From assembly GCF_029893355.1 (NCBI RefSeq), contig NZ_JARZAI010000009.1:1-64000 (forward strand): DNA of 64,000 nt, written 5' to 3'. Shown here one piece after another: positions 51,967-60,238 of this stretch. This DNA comes from Kitasatospora sp. MAA4 (GTDB taxonomy: Bacteria; Actinomycetota; Actinomycetes; Streptomycetales; Streptomycetaceae). The notes under the pieces are model-generated. The model searched no databases, was not told the DNA's origin, and saw only the letters and a program-made list of their open reading frames with translations. Made by a program: the position numbers and the translations under genes. Numbering within the stretch: the stretch's first letter is position 1; every line of letters begins with the position of its first letter.

Positions 51967-52662
51967 GTGTCCACGCCGATCATCACCGTCCGCGACGTGA
52001 GCAAGACGTACGACGAAGGGCCGCCCGCACTGGCCGGGTTGGACCTGGAGGTGCGCGCCGGCGAGGCGCTGGCCGTGCTCGGCCCCTCGGGCAGCGGCAA
52101 GTCGACCCTGCTCAACCTGGTTGCGGGGCTGGACAAGCCGAGCGAGGGCAGCGTCACCGTGGACGGTCTGCGGGTGGACGAGATGTCCGAGGCGGGCCTG
52201 GCGAGGTACCGGCGGGACAGGATCGGCATGGTCTTCCAGTTCTTCAACCTGCTGGACGATCTGACGGTCGAGGACAACGTGCTGCTGCCCGCCCAACTGG
52301 CCGGTATGTCACGCCCGGTGGCCCGCCGCCGGGCGGCCGAGCTGCTGGAGCGGCTCGGCATCGACCGCCATGTCCGTGCCTTCCCCGGCCGGTTGTCCGG
52401 CGGTGAGCGCCAACGCGTCGCGGTGGCAAGGGCTCTGATGAACCGTCCGGCACTGCTGCTGGCCGACGAGCCGACCGGCGCGCTGGACAGCGCCTCGGCG
52501 GCCGACGTGCGCGAGCTGCTGACCGGGCTCAACGCGGACGGGCAGACGATCGTTCTGGTCACCCACGACACCGCACTCGCCCAGGCCTGCGCGAGTCGGA
52601 CGATCGAACTGGTCGACGGCCGGATCGCCCGCGACGTGCTCCGGACGGCGGCGGCCCGATGA
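51967..52662 (+). CDS. ABC transporter ATP-binding protein (MacB/LolD type)
   Basis: A 231-residue ATPase: Walker A GPSGSGKSTLL, signature [15 protein letters not shown], Walker B LLADEPTGALD, switch His VTHDTALA. GTG 51967 follows GGAGGACCCC. Its stop overlaps the permease start (ATGA). This subfamily works with FtsX-type permeases in mechanotransmission rather than ordinary transport. Confidence 0.93.
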   Translation: MSTPIITVRDVSKTYDEGPPALAGLDLEVRAGEALAVLGPSGSGKSTLLNLVAGLDKPSEGSVTVDGLRVDEMSEAGLARYRRDRIGMVFQFFNLLDDLTVEDNVLLPAQLAGMSRPVARRRAAELLERLGIDRHVRAFPGRLSGGERQRVAVARALMNRPALLLADEPTGALDSASAADVRELLTGLNADGQTIVLVTHDTALAQACASRTIELVDGRIARDVLRTAAAR

Positions 52663-55028
52663 GCGTCCTGGGCAAGGTGGTTCGCGCCGGGGTCGGCCGG
52701 CGGCGGGTGCAGACACTGGTGATGGGGCTGACCACGATGATGGCGGTCACCGCCGCAGTGCTCGGCGGCGGGCTGCTGGCGGCCGCCGACGCCTCGTTCG
52801 ACCAGGGCTTCGCGCGGCAGCACGGCGCGCACCTGACCGTGCAGTTCGACCCGGCCGGGACCACCGACGCGGACCTCGCGCGTACCGTGCACCTGCCGGG
52901 GGTGACGGCCGCCGCCGGGCCGTACCCGGTGCTCTCGCTCGCCTCGGACGTCGGCGCCAACACCTCGCGTCTGCCGGTGGGCCTGCACAACCCGCCGATG
53001 GCCTTCGTCGCCCGCGACGGCACCGGCGGACCGGTCGACGATCTGGTGCTCACCTCCGGCCGCTGGGTCGACGGACCGGGCCAGGTGGTGCTGAGCGACC
53101 ACAACACGCCGCTCGGCGTCGGCGACCGGCTCACCCTCCCCGCGCTGCCGGGCGCACCCGCGCTGACCGTCGTCGGACTGGCCAGGTCGGTCGGGCAGAG
53201 CGCCGACGCCTGGGTCACGCCCGCCGAGCTGGCGGCGCTGACCGCGCCGGGCGCTGCGCCCGGCCGCGAGATGCTCTACCGCTTCGCCGAGGCGGCCACC
53301 AACGCCCAGGTCGGCGCCGACCGCGCCGCGCTCGCCGCGGCCGTCCCGCCCGGCTCGATGACATCGGCGGCGTCCTACCTGCCGATCAAGGTGACCGCGG
53401 ACAAGAACACCGCGACCTTCGTGCCGTTCGTGGTCGCCTTCGCGGTGATCGGGCTGGCCATGTCGGTGCTGATCATCGGCATCGTGGTCAGCGGCGCGGT
53501 CGGGGCCTCGACCCGGCGGATCGGCATCCTGAAGGCGCTGGGATTCACCCCGGAGCAGGTGGTGCGCGCCTACGTCGGCCAGGCGCTGATTCCCGCGACG
53601 GCCGGTACCGTGCTGGGCCTGGTGCTCGGCAACCTGGCGGCGCTCCCGGTGCTGGCGAGGGCCGGGGAGGCCTTCGGCGCCGGGGTGCGGCCGGTCGCGC
53701 CGTGGATCGACCTGGCGGTGGCGGCCGGTGCCCTCGCCGCGACCGCCGGCACCGCGCTGGTGCCGGCGCTGCGGGCCGGGCGGCTGCGCACCGTCGAGGC
53801 GCTGTCCGTCGGCCGCACCCCGAGCGCCGGGCGCGGCCGGGCGGTTCGGCAGCTGCTCGGGCGGCTGCCGCTGCCGCGGGCGGTCAGCCTGGGCCTGGCC
53901 CAGCCGTTCGCCAGGCCCGGGCGCTCGGCGACGATGGTGGCGGCCGTGGTGCTCGGCTCGGTCGGGGTCACCTTCGGGGTCGGCCTGGCCGTCTCGCTCA
54001 ACGTCGTCGAGGACGGCATGATGCGCCGCTATCCCGGCCTGGTGGTGGCCCAGCCGCTCCCGCCGATCGACGGCCCCGCCGCGACCCACCTGCCGGACGC
54101 CGCCGATCTGCGGGCGGTGGCGGCGAAGGTCGCCGCGCAGCCGGGCACCGGGCGGTCCTTCACCATCGGCCGGAGCACGGTCGGGGTGGCGGGACTGGCG
54201 GGCCCGACCACGGTCGTCCGCTACGACGGCGACTCCTCCTGGGGCGCCTACCGGATGGTCTCCGGACACTGGTTCGACGGACCCGGCCAGGCGGTGGTCG
54301 CCTCCGGGTTCCTGCAGGCCACCGGGACGCACGTCGGGGAGACCATCACGCTCACGGCCAACGGCCGCGGCGCGCCGCTGCGGATCGTCGGCGAGGACTT
54401 CGACATGGACGAGTCGGGCATGCTGATCCGGACCGAGAGCGCCTCGCTGGCCGCACTGGATGCCGAAGTCGACCCGATGAGCGCCGAGTTCCAGATCGAC
54501 CTCAAGCCGGGCACCGACCTGAACGGCTACCTGGACGCCCTCGGCGCGTCCCTGAAGCCGAACGGCTTCGGCCCCGGGAGCTACCGGCCGCCGTTCAACC
54601 CCACCATCCTGTCGATGGACGCCCTGGCCGCGATGCTGACGGCGATGCTGGTCGCGGTGGCGGGCCTGGGCGTGCTCAACACCGTGCTGCTGGACACCCG
54701 CGAGCGCGTCCACGACCTGGGCGTGTACAAGGCGCTGGGGATGTCGCCGCGGCAGACCGTGGCGATGGTGCTCACCTCGGTCGCCGGGATCGGCCTGCTC
54801 GCAGGCGCGGTCGGCGTGCCGCTCGGCGTCGCCCTGCAACGCTACGTGGTGCCCGCGATGGCCCAGGCCGCCAACACCCGGCTGCCGGCGGACGCCCTCG
54901 CGGTCTACCACCTGCCGACGCTGGTCGCGCTGGTCCTGGGCGGACTGGTGATCGCGACGGCGGGCGCCCTGCTCCCGGCCGGCTGGGCCGCCCGGACCCG
55001 CACGGCGACCGCGCTGCGTACCGAGTAG
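52659..55028 (+). CDS. FtsX-family ABC permease (789 aa)
   Basis: A large permease with two FtsX modules. The N-terminal helix (LVMGLTTMMAVTAAVLGGGL) and a large outer domain are followed by three-helix blocks (VPFVVAFAVIGLAMSVLIIG, AALPVLA, AVAAGALAATAGTALVPALR). A second outer domain and a closing block follow (LDALAAMLTAMLVAVAGLGV, then VALVLGGLVIATAGALLPAG). Cytoplasmic coupling loops IGILKALGFTPEQVV and LGVYKALGMSPRQTV match the family. ATG 52659 overlaps the ATPase stop. Possible role in peptide-antibiotic resistance or lipid handling. Confidence 0.93.
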   Translation: MSVLGKVVRAGVGRRRVQTLVMGLTTMMAVTAAVLGGGLLAAADASFDQGFARQHGAHLTVQFDPAGTTDADLARTVHLPGVTAAAGPYPVLSLASDVGANTSRLPVGLHNPPMAFVARDGTGGPVDDLVLTSGRWVDGPGQVVLSDHNTPLGVGDRLTLPALPGAPALTVVGLARSVGQSADAWVTPAELAALTAPGAAPGREMLYRFAEAATNAQVGADRAALAAAVPPGSMTSAASYLPIKVTADKNTATFVPFVVAFAVIGLAMSVLIIGIVVSGAVGASTRRIGILKALGFTPEQVVRAYVGQALIPATAGTVLGLVLGNLAALPVLARAGEAFGAGVRPVAPWIDLAVAAGALAATAGTALVPALRAGRLRTVEALSVGRTPSAGRGRAVRQLLGRLPLPRAVSLGLAQPFARPGRSATMVAAVVLGSVGVTFGVGLAVSLNVVEDGMMRRYPGLVVAQPLPPIDGPAATHLPDAADLRAVAAKVAAQPGTGRSFTIGRSTVGVAGLAGPTTVVRYDGDSSWGAYRMVSGHWFDGPGQAVVASGFLQATGTHVGETITLTANGRGAPLRIVGEDFDMDESGMLIRTESASLAALDAEVDPMSAEFQIDLKPGTDLNGYLDALGASLKPNGFGPGSYRPPFNPTILSMDALAAMLTAMLVAVAGLGVLNTVLLDTRERVHDLGVYKALGMSPRQTVAMVLTSVAGIGLLAGAVGVPLGVALQRYVVPAMAQAANTRLPADALAVYHLPTLVALVLGGLVIATAGALLPAGWAARTRTATALRTE

Positions 55029-55036
55029 TGGCCCGC

Positions 55037-55795
55037 TCAGTGCCGGCGCTGGCGCATCACGTCGTCGTACTCGGCGTGCACGCGGCGGTCCATGGCCAGC
55101 GCGAACTGGGCGTCGGCGACGGTGCGGGCCAGCGGGCGGACGCGGGTCAGCTGCTCGGTCAGGTGGGCCGCCTGCCCAGGGGGGAGCGGCTGCTGACCGG
55201 CCAGCGCGCCGAGCAGCTGGTCGCGGATCAGCGCGACGAAGACGTCGGCCACGGCGTCGGCGTACTCCTGGGCCTTGCGGCTGGCGTCCAGGACGGCGCT
55301 CAGCGGCACGCCCTCGGCGACCAGCGCGACGGTGGCGTCCATCAGGCGGCGGCTGACGTGGGTGACCCCGTCCTCGTGGACCGTGATGTAGCCCTGGGCG
55401 AGCGACTCGGCGGTGACGGCCTCGGTGAGCTGGTCGCCGAAGGTGGCCGCCAGCTCGTCCCAGCTCAGCGAGACGGGCGTCTCGTCCGACCAGGGCGCCA
55501 CGATCGCGTCCTGCAGCCCGATCAGCTCGGCGACGTCCCGGCCGCTCTCGCCCGCGCCGATCAACTCGGTGATGCCGCCCAGGGTGTGGCCGCGCTCCAG
55601 CAGCTCGCCGATCATCTGCAGCCGGGCCAGGTGGGCCTCGCCGTACCAGGCGATCCGGCCCTCCTTGCGCGGCGGCGGCAGGAGTTTGCGCTCGCGGTAG
55701 AAGCGCAGGGTGCGGGTGGTGATGCCGGCGGCCGCGGCGAGTTCCTCGACGCGGAACTCGCGCGGACCTGCTGCTTCGCTCTCGATCTCCGCCAC
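55037..55795 (-). CDS. MerR-family transcriptional regulator
   Basis: A 252-residue regulator. The MerR winged helix (FRVEELAAAAGITTRTLRFY, then LARLQMIGELLERGHTLGGI) is followed by a helical effector region of about 150 residues. TATGCT ends 6 bases before GTG 55795 and no ribosome site is seen, so the mRNA is probably leaderless; this choice also removes an unlikely N-terminal extension. It converges on the FtsX gene and is divergent from the monooxygenase operon, which it probably controls through the palindrome at 55885-55914. Confidence 0.88.
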   Translation of the reverse strand: MAEIESEAAGPREFRVEELAAAAGITTRTLRFYRERKLLPPPRKEGRIAWYGEAHLARLQMIGELLERGHTLGGITELIGAGESGRDVAELIGLQDAIVAPWSDETPVSLSWDELAATFGDQLTEAVTAESLAQGYITVHEDGVTHVSRRLMDATVALVAEGVPLSAVLDASRKAQEYADAVADVFVALIRDQLLGALAGQQPLPPGQAAHLTEQLTRVRPLARTVADAQFALAMDRRVHAEYDDVMRQRRH

Positions 55796-55884
55796 GCGGC
55801 CAGCATAGGGCGGGGCTGCGCCGAATCGGAGCCGTCGGACTTCTTCCATCGGCTGTCAGCACGGGCTACTCTGCGAATCTCCGA

Positions 55885-55914
55885 CAATCGCGCCAGTGAA
55901 TACTGGCGCGATTG
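55885..55914. promoter_or_regulatory. 30-bp palindrome, probable operator of the monooxygenase operon
   Basis: CAATCGCGCCAGT-GAAT-ACTGGCGCGATTG, perfect 13-bp arms, in the 169-base gap between the divergent MerR and monooxygenase genes. A promoter-like TTGGCC-N18-TATCGC overlaps its right end, as expected of a MerR-type spacer-region site or a repressor site. Confidence 0.7.
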
Positions 55915-55964
55915 GCCTGGGGGACAATCGTCAGCTATCGCAGTGCCCAGAGAGGACCCGCCGC

Positions 55965-57521
55965 ATGGCAGCCAGCCCCAAACCGCGCGCTCGCACCAGC
56001 CCGACAGCGTCCCCCGCGAAGGTGCCGCACGTCCGCGTGGCCGTGATCGGCTCCGGTTTCGGCGGGATCGGCGCGGGCGTCCGGCTGCGCCGGGCCGGGA
56101 TCACCGACTTCGTGATCCTGGAGCGTGCCGGTTCGGTCGGCGGCACCTGGCGGGACAACGACTACCCGGGCTGCGCCTGCGACGTCCCCTCGCACCTCTA
56201 CTCCTTCTCGTTCGCCCCCAACCCCGACTGGCCGCGCAGCTTCTCCGGCCAGGGCGACATCCGCGCCTACCTGGAGCGGGTCACCGACACCTACGGCCTG
56301 CGCCCGCACCTGCGCTTCAACGCCGAGGTCAGCGAGGCCCGTTGGGAGCCCGCGCAGACCCGCTGGCGGGTCACCAGCGCGGCGGGGGAGTGGACGGCCG
56401 ACGCGCTGGTCTCCGCCTGCGGGCCGCTCTCCGACCCGCAGATCCCCGACCTGCCCGGTCTCGCCGACTTCCCCGGCAAGGTCTTCCACACCTCCCGCTG
56501 GGACCACGACTACGACCTCGCGGGCAAGCGGGTCGCCGTCGTCGGCACCGGCGCCTCGGCGGCCCAGGTGGTGCCCGCGATCCAGCCGAAGGTCGGCCGG
56601 CTGACGCTGTTCCAGCGCACGCCCGCCTGGGTGCTGCCGAAGGCGGACCGCGAGATCAGCGCCGTCGAACGCTGGGTGCACCGCAAGGTCCCGGCCACCA
56701 CGGCGCTGCGCCGGGCGGCGCTCTTCGCCATCCGCGAGCTCCAGGTGGACGCCTTCGTCCGGCGTCCCGGCGCGCTGCGCTTGGTGCAGCAGCTGGCCGA
56801 GCGCCACCTGGCCCGTTCGGTCGCCGACCCGGCGCTGCGCGCGCGGCTGACCCCGGACTACCGGATCGGCTGCAAGCGCATCGTGATCAGCAACGGCTAC
56901 TACCCCGCGCTGGCCGCCCCCAACGCCGAGGTGGTCGCCGCCGGGCTGAGCGAGGTGCGCGGCTCCACGCTGGTCGCCGCCGACGGCAGCGAGCACGAGG
57001 TGGACGCGATCGTCTTCGGCACCGGCTTCCACGTCACCGACATGCCGATCGGCGCCAAGGTCTTCGGCGCCTCCGGGCGCAGCCTGGCCGAGGAGTGGAA
57101 GGGGGGCATGGAGGCGCTGCGCGGCTCCACCGTGCACGGGTTCCCCAACCTCTTCTTCGTCATCGGGCCCAACACCGGGCTCGGCAACAGCTCGATGATC
57201 CTCATGATCGAGTCCCAACTGAACTATCTGATAGACGCGTTGACCACGCTTGAGTCGGTCGGCGCGACCGCCCTGCAGCCCACCGCGCAGGCCCAGCGGC
57301 ACTGGAACCAGCGACTCCAGCACAAGATGGAGCGCACCGTCTGGAACACCGGCGGCTGCCGCAGCTGGTACCTGGACGGCGCGGGCAAGAACACCGTGCT
57401 CTGGCCCGGTTCCACCAGCTCCTTCCGCCGGGCCACCCGGCGGCTCGACCTCGCCGAGTACGACCTGATCAAGCGCAGTGCCGTCGCGTCCGTCAGTGCT
57501 GCTCAGGAGGTCTCCGCGTGA
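55965..57521 (+). CDS. Flavin-containing Baeyer-Villiger-type monooxygenase
   Basis: A 518-residue FAD/NADPH enzyme that inserts oxygen next to a ketone. The FAD motif VAVIGSGFGGIGAGVRL, the NADPH motif VAVVGTGASAAQVVP and the Baeyer-Villiger fingerprint FPGKVFHTSRWD (FxGxxxHxxxWD) are all present, plus GTWRDNDYPGCACDVPSHLY. ATG 55965 is preferred over an upstream ATG because the earlier one lies inside the palindrome and GAGAGG precedes this one. First gene of a four-gene operon (monooxygenase, hydrolase, SDR, SDR). Resembles the mycobacterial MymA type. Confidence 0.93.
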   Translation: MAASPKPRARTSPTASPAKVPHVRVAVIGSGFGGIGAGVRLRRAGITDFVILERAGSVGGTWRDNDYPGCACDVPSHLYSFSFAPNPDWPRSFSGQGDIRAYLERVTDTYGLRPHLRFNAEVSEARWEPAQTRWRVTSAAGEWTADALVSACGPLSDPQIPDLPGLADFPGKVFHTSRWDHDYDLAGKRVAVVGTGASAAQVVPAIQPKVGRLTLFQRTPAWVLPKADREISAVERWVHRKVPATTALRRAALFAIRELQVDAFVRRPGALRLVQQLAERHLARSVADPALRARLTPDYRIGCKRIVISNGYYPALAAPNAEVVAAGLSEVRGSTLVAADGSEHEVDAIVFGTGFHVTDMPIGAKVFGASGRSLAEEWKGGMEALRGSTVHGFPNLFFVIGPNTGLGNSSMILMIESQLNYLIDALTTLESVGATALQPTAQAQRHWNQRLQHKMERTVWNTGGCRSWYLDGAGKNTVLWPGSTSSFRRATRRLDLAEYDLIKRSAVASVSAAQEVSA

Positions 57522-58456
57522 ACCCCGCCATCCCCGCCGACTGCGTGCTGCCCGCCCCCGCGCGCCAGCACTCCGTCCGCTCCGCCGACGGCAGCCGGCT
57601 GCACGCCGCCGAGTACGGCCCCGAGGGCGCGCCGCTCGTCGTGCTCGCGCACGGGTGGACCTGCTCCACCGCGTTCTGGGCGCCGGTCGTCCACCGGCTC
57701 TCCGACACCCACCGGGTGGTCGCCTACGACCAGCGCGGGCACGGCCGCAGCGACATCCCGCCCACCCCGCGCGGCCACTCCACCACCGCGCTGGCCGACG
57801 ACCTGGAAGCCGTCCTCGCCGTGGTCGTGCCGGAGGGCCGCAAGGCCGTGCTGGCCGGGCACAGCATGGGCGGTATGACCATCATGGCGGCCGGCGACCG
57901 GCCCGGAGTGGCTGACCGGACGGCGGCCGCGCTGCTGGTCAGCACCGGTCCCAGCGACCTGGTCGAGGAGCTGCTGGTGATCCCGGCCGGCTGGCGCCCC
58001 CAGTGGCTGCGCCGCGCGCTGCACCGCCAGATCCTGCGCTCCCGGCTGCCGCTCGGACCGGTCAGCGGCCCGTCGAAGGCGGCCCTGAAGTACGCCACGA
58101 TGGGGCCGGCCACGCCCGCCGACCGGGTCGAGGCCACCGCCCGGATCGTGCACGCGTGCCCGACCGGCGTCCGGGCCCGCTGGGCGGCGGTGCTCGGCGA
58201 GCTGGACGTCAACGCCGGGCTGGCGCGGCTGGCCGCGCCCACCGCGATCATCGTCGGCAGCGACGACAAGCTCACCCCGCCGGTGTTCGCGCACCGGATG
58301 GTGGCCGCGCTGTCCTCGCCGGCCGGGCTGCTGGAGCTGCCCGGGGCCGGGCACATGGCGCCCGTCGAGCGGCCGGCCGAGGTCGCCGCCGAGATCCGCC
58401 GGCTCGTCGCCGCCCACCTGACCGCCGTCCCTGCCGAGAGGATCGAGGCGTCATGA
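57518..58456 (+). CDS. Alpha/beta hydrolase (esterase)
   Basis: A 312-residue hydrolase: oxyanion AHGWTCSTAFWAPV, nucleophile Ser in LAGHSMGGMTIM, Asp in VGSDDKLTPP, His in GAGHMAPVER. GTG 57518 follows GGAGG and overlaps the monooxygenase stop (GTGA). In this context it would hydrolyse the ester or lactone made by the Baeyer-Villiger step. Confidence 0.92.
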   Translation: MNPAIPADCVLPAPARQHSVRSADGSRLHAAEYGPEGAPLVVLAHGWTCSTAFWAPVVHRLSDTHRVVAYDQRGHGRSDIPPTPRGHSTTALADDLEAVLAVVVPEGRKAVLAGHSMGGMTIMAAGDRPGVADRTAAALLVSTGPSDLVEELLVIPAGWRPQWLRRALHRQILRSRLPLGPVSGPSKAALKYATMGPATPADRVEATARIVHACPTGVRARWAAVLGELDVNAGLARLAAPTAIIVGSDDKLTPPVFAHRMVAALSSPAGLLELPGAGHMAPVERPAEVAAEIRRLVAAHLTAVPAERIEAS

Positions 58457-59370
58457 GCGCACCGCTGAACAACCAGGTCGTCGTCGTCACCGGCGCCGCC
58501 CGCGGCCTGGGCGCGCTGATGGCCCGTCGGCTCGCCGAGCGTGGGGCCCGGGTCGCGCTGGTCGGCCTGGAGCCGGCCGAGTTGAAGGCCGCCGCCGAGC
58601 TGTGCGGACCGGAGGCCTCCAGCTGGGAGGCCGACGTGACGGACCTCGCGGCGCTGACCGCCACCGCCGAGGCCATCGTGGCGAAGTACGGCCGGATCGA
58701 CACCGTGGTCGCCAACGCGGGCATCGCCATCGGCGGCCCGCTGCTGGACAGCGACCACACCGCCTTCACCCGAGTGATCGAGGTCAACCTGCTGGGCAGC
58801 GTCGCCACCGCCCGGGCGTTCCTGCCGGCCCTGACCCAGAGCCGCGGCTACCTGCTGCAGATCGCCTCGCTCGCCGCGATCACCCCGGCGCCGCTGATGA
58901 GCGCGTACTGCGCCAGCAAGGCCGGCGTCGAGTCGTTCGCGCACGCGCTGCGCGCCGAGGTCGCCCACCAGGGCGTCAAGGTCGGTGTCGGCTACCTGAG
59001 TTGGACCGACACCGACATGGTGCGCGGGGCCGACCAGGACGACGTGCTGCGCGAGATGCGGGCCAGGCTGCCCTGGCCGGCCAACCGCACCTACCCGATC
59101 GGCCCGGCGGTGGAGCGGCTGGTGGACGGGATCGCCCGCCGCTCGCCGCACGTCTACGCGCAGGCCTGGCTGCGCGGCATGCAGCCGATGCGCTGGATGC
59201 TGCCCGGCCTGATCGCCTCGGTGGGGGCGCGCGAGGTGGCCCGGCTGGCGCCGCGGCTGAGGGCGACCGCCAGTAGCCGGCTCCGGCCGGTGGGCGCGGG
59301 CGGCGCCGCCGACGACGCGGCACATGCGGCGTACACGTCGCGTGGCGGGGACGCTAGCGTCGCACCATGA
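58453..59370 (+). CDS. Short-chain dehydrogenase/reductase
   Basis: A 305-residue SDR: cofactor motif TGAARGLGALMARR, NAG motif VVANAGIAIGG, catalytic Ser in LLQIASLAAITP and Tyr-Lys in SAYCASKAGVESFAHALRAE. The C-terminal 60 residues, rich in Arg and Leu, are longer than usual and may contact membranes. ATG 58453 overlaps the hydrolase stop (ATGA). It would oxidise or reduce an alcohol/ketone before or after the monooxygenase. Confidence 0.92.
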   Translation: MSAPLNNQVVVVTGAARGLGALMARRLAERGARVALVGLEPAELKAAAELCGPEASSWEADVTDLAALTATAEAIVAKYGRIDTVVANAGIAIGGPLLDSDHTAFTRVIEVNLLGSVATARAFLPALTQSRGYLLQIASLAAITPAPLMSAYCASKAGVESFAHALRAEVAHQGVKVGVGYLSWTDTDMVRGADQDDVLREMRARLPWPANRTYPIGPAVERLVDGIARRSPHVYAQAWLRGMQPMRWMLPGLIASVGAREVARLAPRLRATASSRLRPVGAGGAADDAAHAAYTSRGGDASVAP

Positions 59371-60140
59371 CAACTGCCCTCATCACCGGCGCCACCGCCG
59401 GAATCGGCGCCGCCTTCGCCCGTCGCCTGGCGAAGGACGGCCACGACCTCGTGCTGGTCGCCCGGGACACCGGCCGGCTGGAGGCATCCGCCGCCGACCT
59501 GCACAAGGAGTACGGGGTCCAGACCGAGGTGCTCACCGCCGACCTCGCCACCGAGGCCGGGATCGCCGCGGTCGAGGAGCGCCTGCTGGACGGTTCCCGG
59601 CCGGTCGGCATCCTGATCAACAACGCCGGGTTCGGCAACCGGGGCGCCTTCCTGACGGTCCCGTTGCAGGAGGAGCTCGACATGCTCAAGGTGCATGTCG
59701 AGGCGGTGCTGCGGCTCACCACGGCCGCCCTGCCCGGGATGCGCGAGCGCGGCTTCGGCGGCGTGGTCAACGTCGCCTCGGTGGCGGCCTTCCTGCCGCG
59801 CGGCACGTACGGGGCGACCAAGTCGTGGGTGGTCAACTTCACCCAGGGCGTGATGCGCGACCTCACCGGCACCGGCGTGCGGATGATGGCGCTCTGCCCG
59901 GGCTTCACCCGCACCGAGTTCCACGAGCGGGCCGGCATGGGGACGTCGAACATCCCGGCCTGGGGCTGGCTCTCGGCCGAACGGGTGGTGGACGAGGCGC
60001 TGCGCGACCTGGCGCACGGCCGGACCCTCTCGGTGCCGGGCAAGCGCTACAAGCTGGTGGTGGCGGTGGCCCGGCTGCTGCCGGCGGGCAAGCTGGGCGG
60101 GATGTCCTCGAAGGCGGCGCGCACCTACCGAACGAACTGA
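59367..60140 (+). CDS. Short-chain dehydrogenase/reductase
   Basis: A 257-residue SDR, DltE/17beta-HSD12-like: TGATAGIGAAFARRLAKDG, LINNAGFGNRGAFL, catalytic Tyr-Lys in PRGTYGATKSWVVNF. ATG 59367 overlaps the previous stop. TAGCGT ends exactly 6 bases before ATG, so a leaderless internal promoter may give separate expression. Last gene of the operon; no terminator hairpin was recognised after it. Confidence 0.92.
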   Translation: MTTALITGATAGIGAAFARRLAKDGHDLVLVARDTGRLEASAADLHKEYGVQTEVLTADLATEAGIAAVEERLLDGSRPVGILINNAGFGNRGAFLTVPLQEELDMLKVHVEAVLRLTTAALPGMRERGFGGVVNVASVAAFLPRGTYGATKSWVVNFTQGVMRDLTGTGVRMMALCPGFTRTEFHERAGMGTSNIPAWGWLSAERVVDEALRDLAHGRTLSVPGKRYKLVVAVARLLPAGKLGGMSSKAARTYRTN

Positions 60141-60170
60141 CCCTCCCGGGCTTCGGGGAATACCGAGCGG

Positions 60171-60209
60171 GCATAGCTCATTATTAGCACAGCTAACAAT
60201 GAGCTATGC
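60171..60209. promoter_or_regulatory. 39-bp palindrome, probable operator of the ABC exporter
   Basis: Two 18-base arms (GCATAGCTCATTATTAGC and its near-exact complement, one mismatch) flank a 3-base ACA centre. It is AT-rich and lies 29 bases before the exporter ATG. The nested TTAGC-ACA-GCTAA core suggests a MarR or TetR dimer pair. No regulator gene is adjacent. Confidence 0.7.
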
Positions 60210-60238
60210 TCCTCATGTTTCCTACCCCTGGAGGTTCT

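Noticed and set aside
51930-55862. A 1310-codon frame antisense to the ABC/FtsX genes
   Set aside because: Low-complexity Arg/Gly/Gln product and full overlap with two well-supported genes on the other strand.
53702-57253. A 1183-codon plus-strand frame spanning the FtsX, MerR and monooxygenase genes
   Set aside because: It crosses three recognised genes in other frames and has no recognisable domain.
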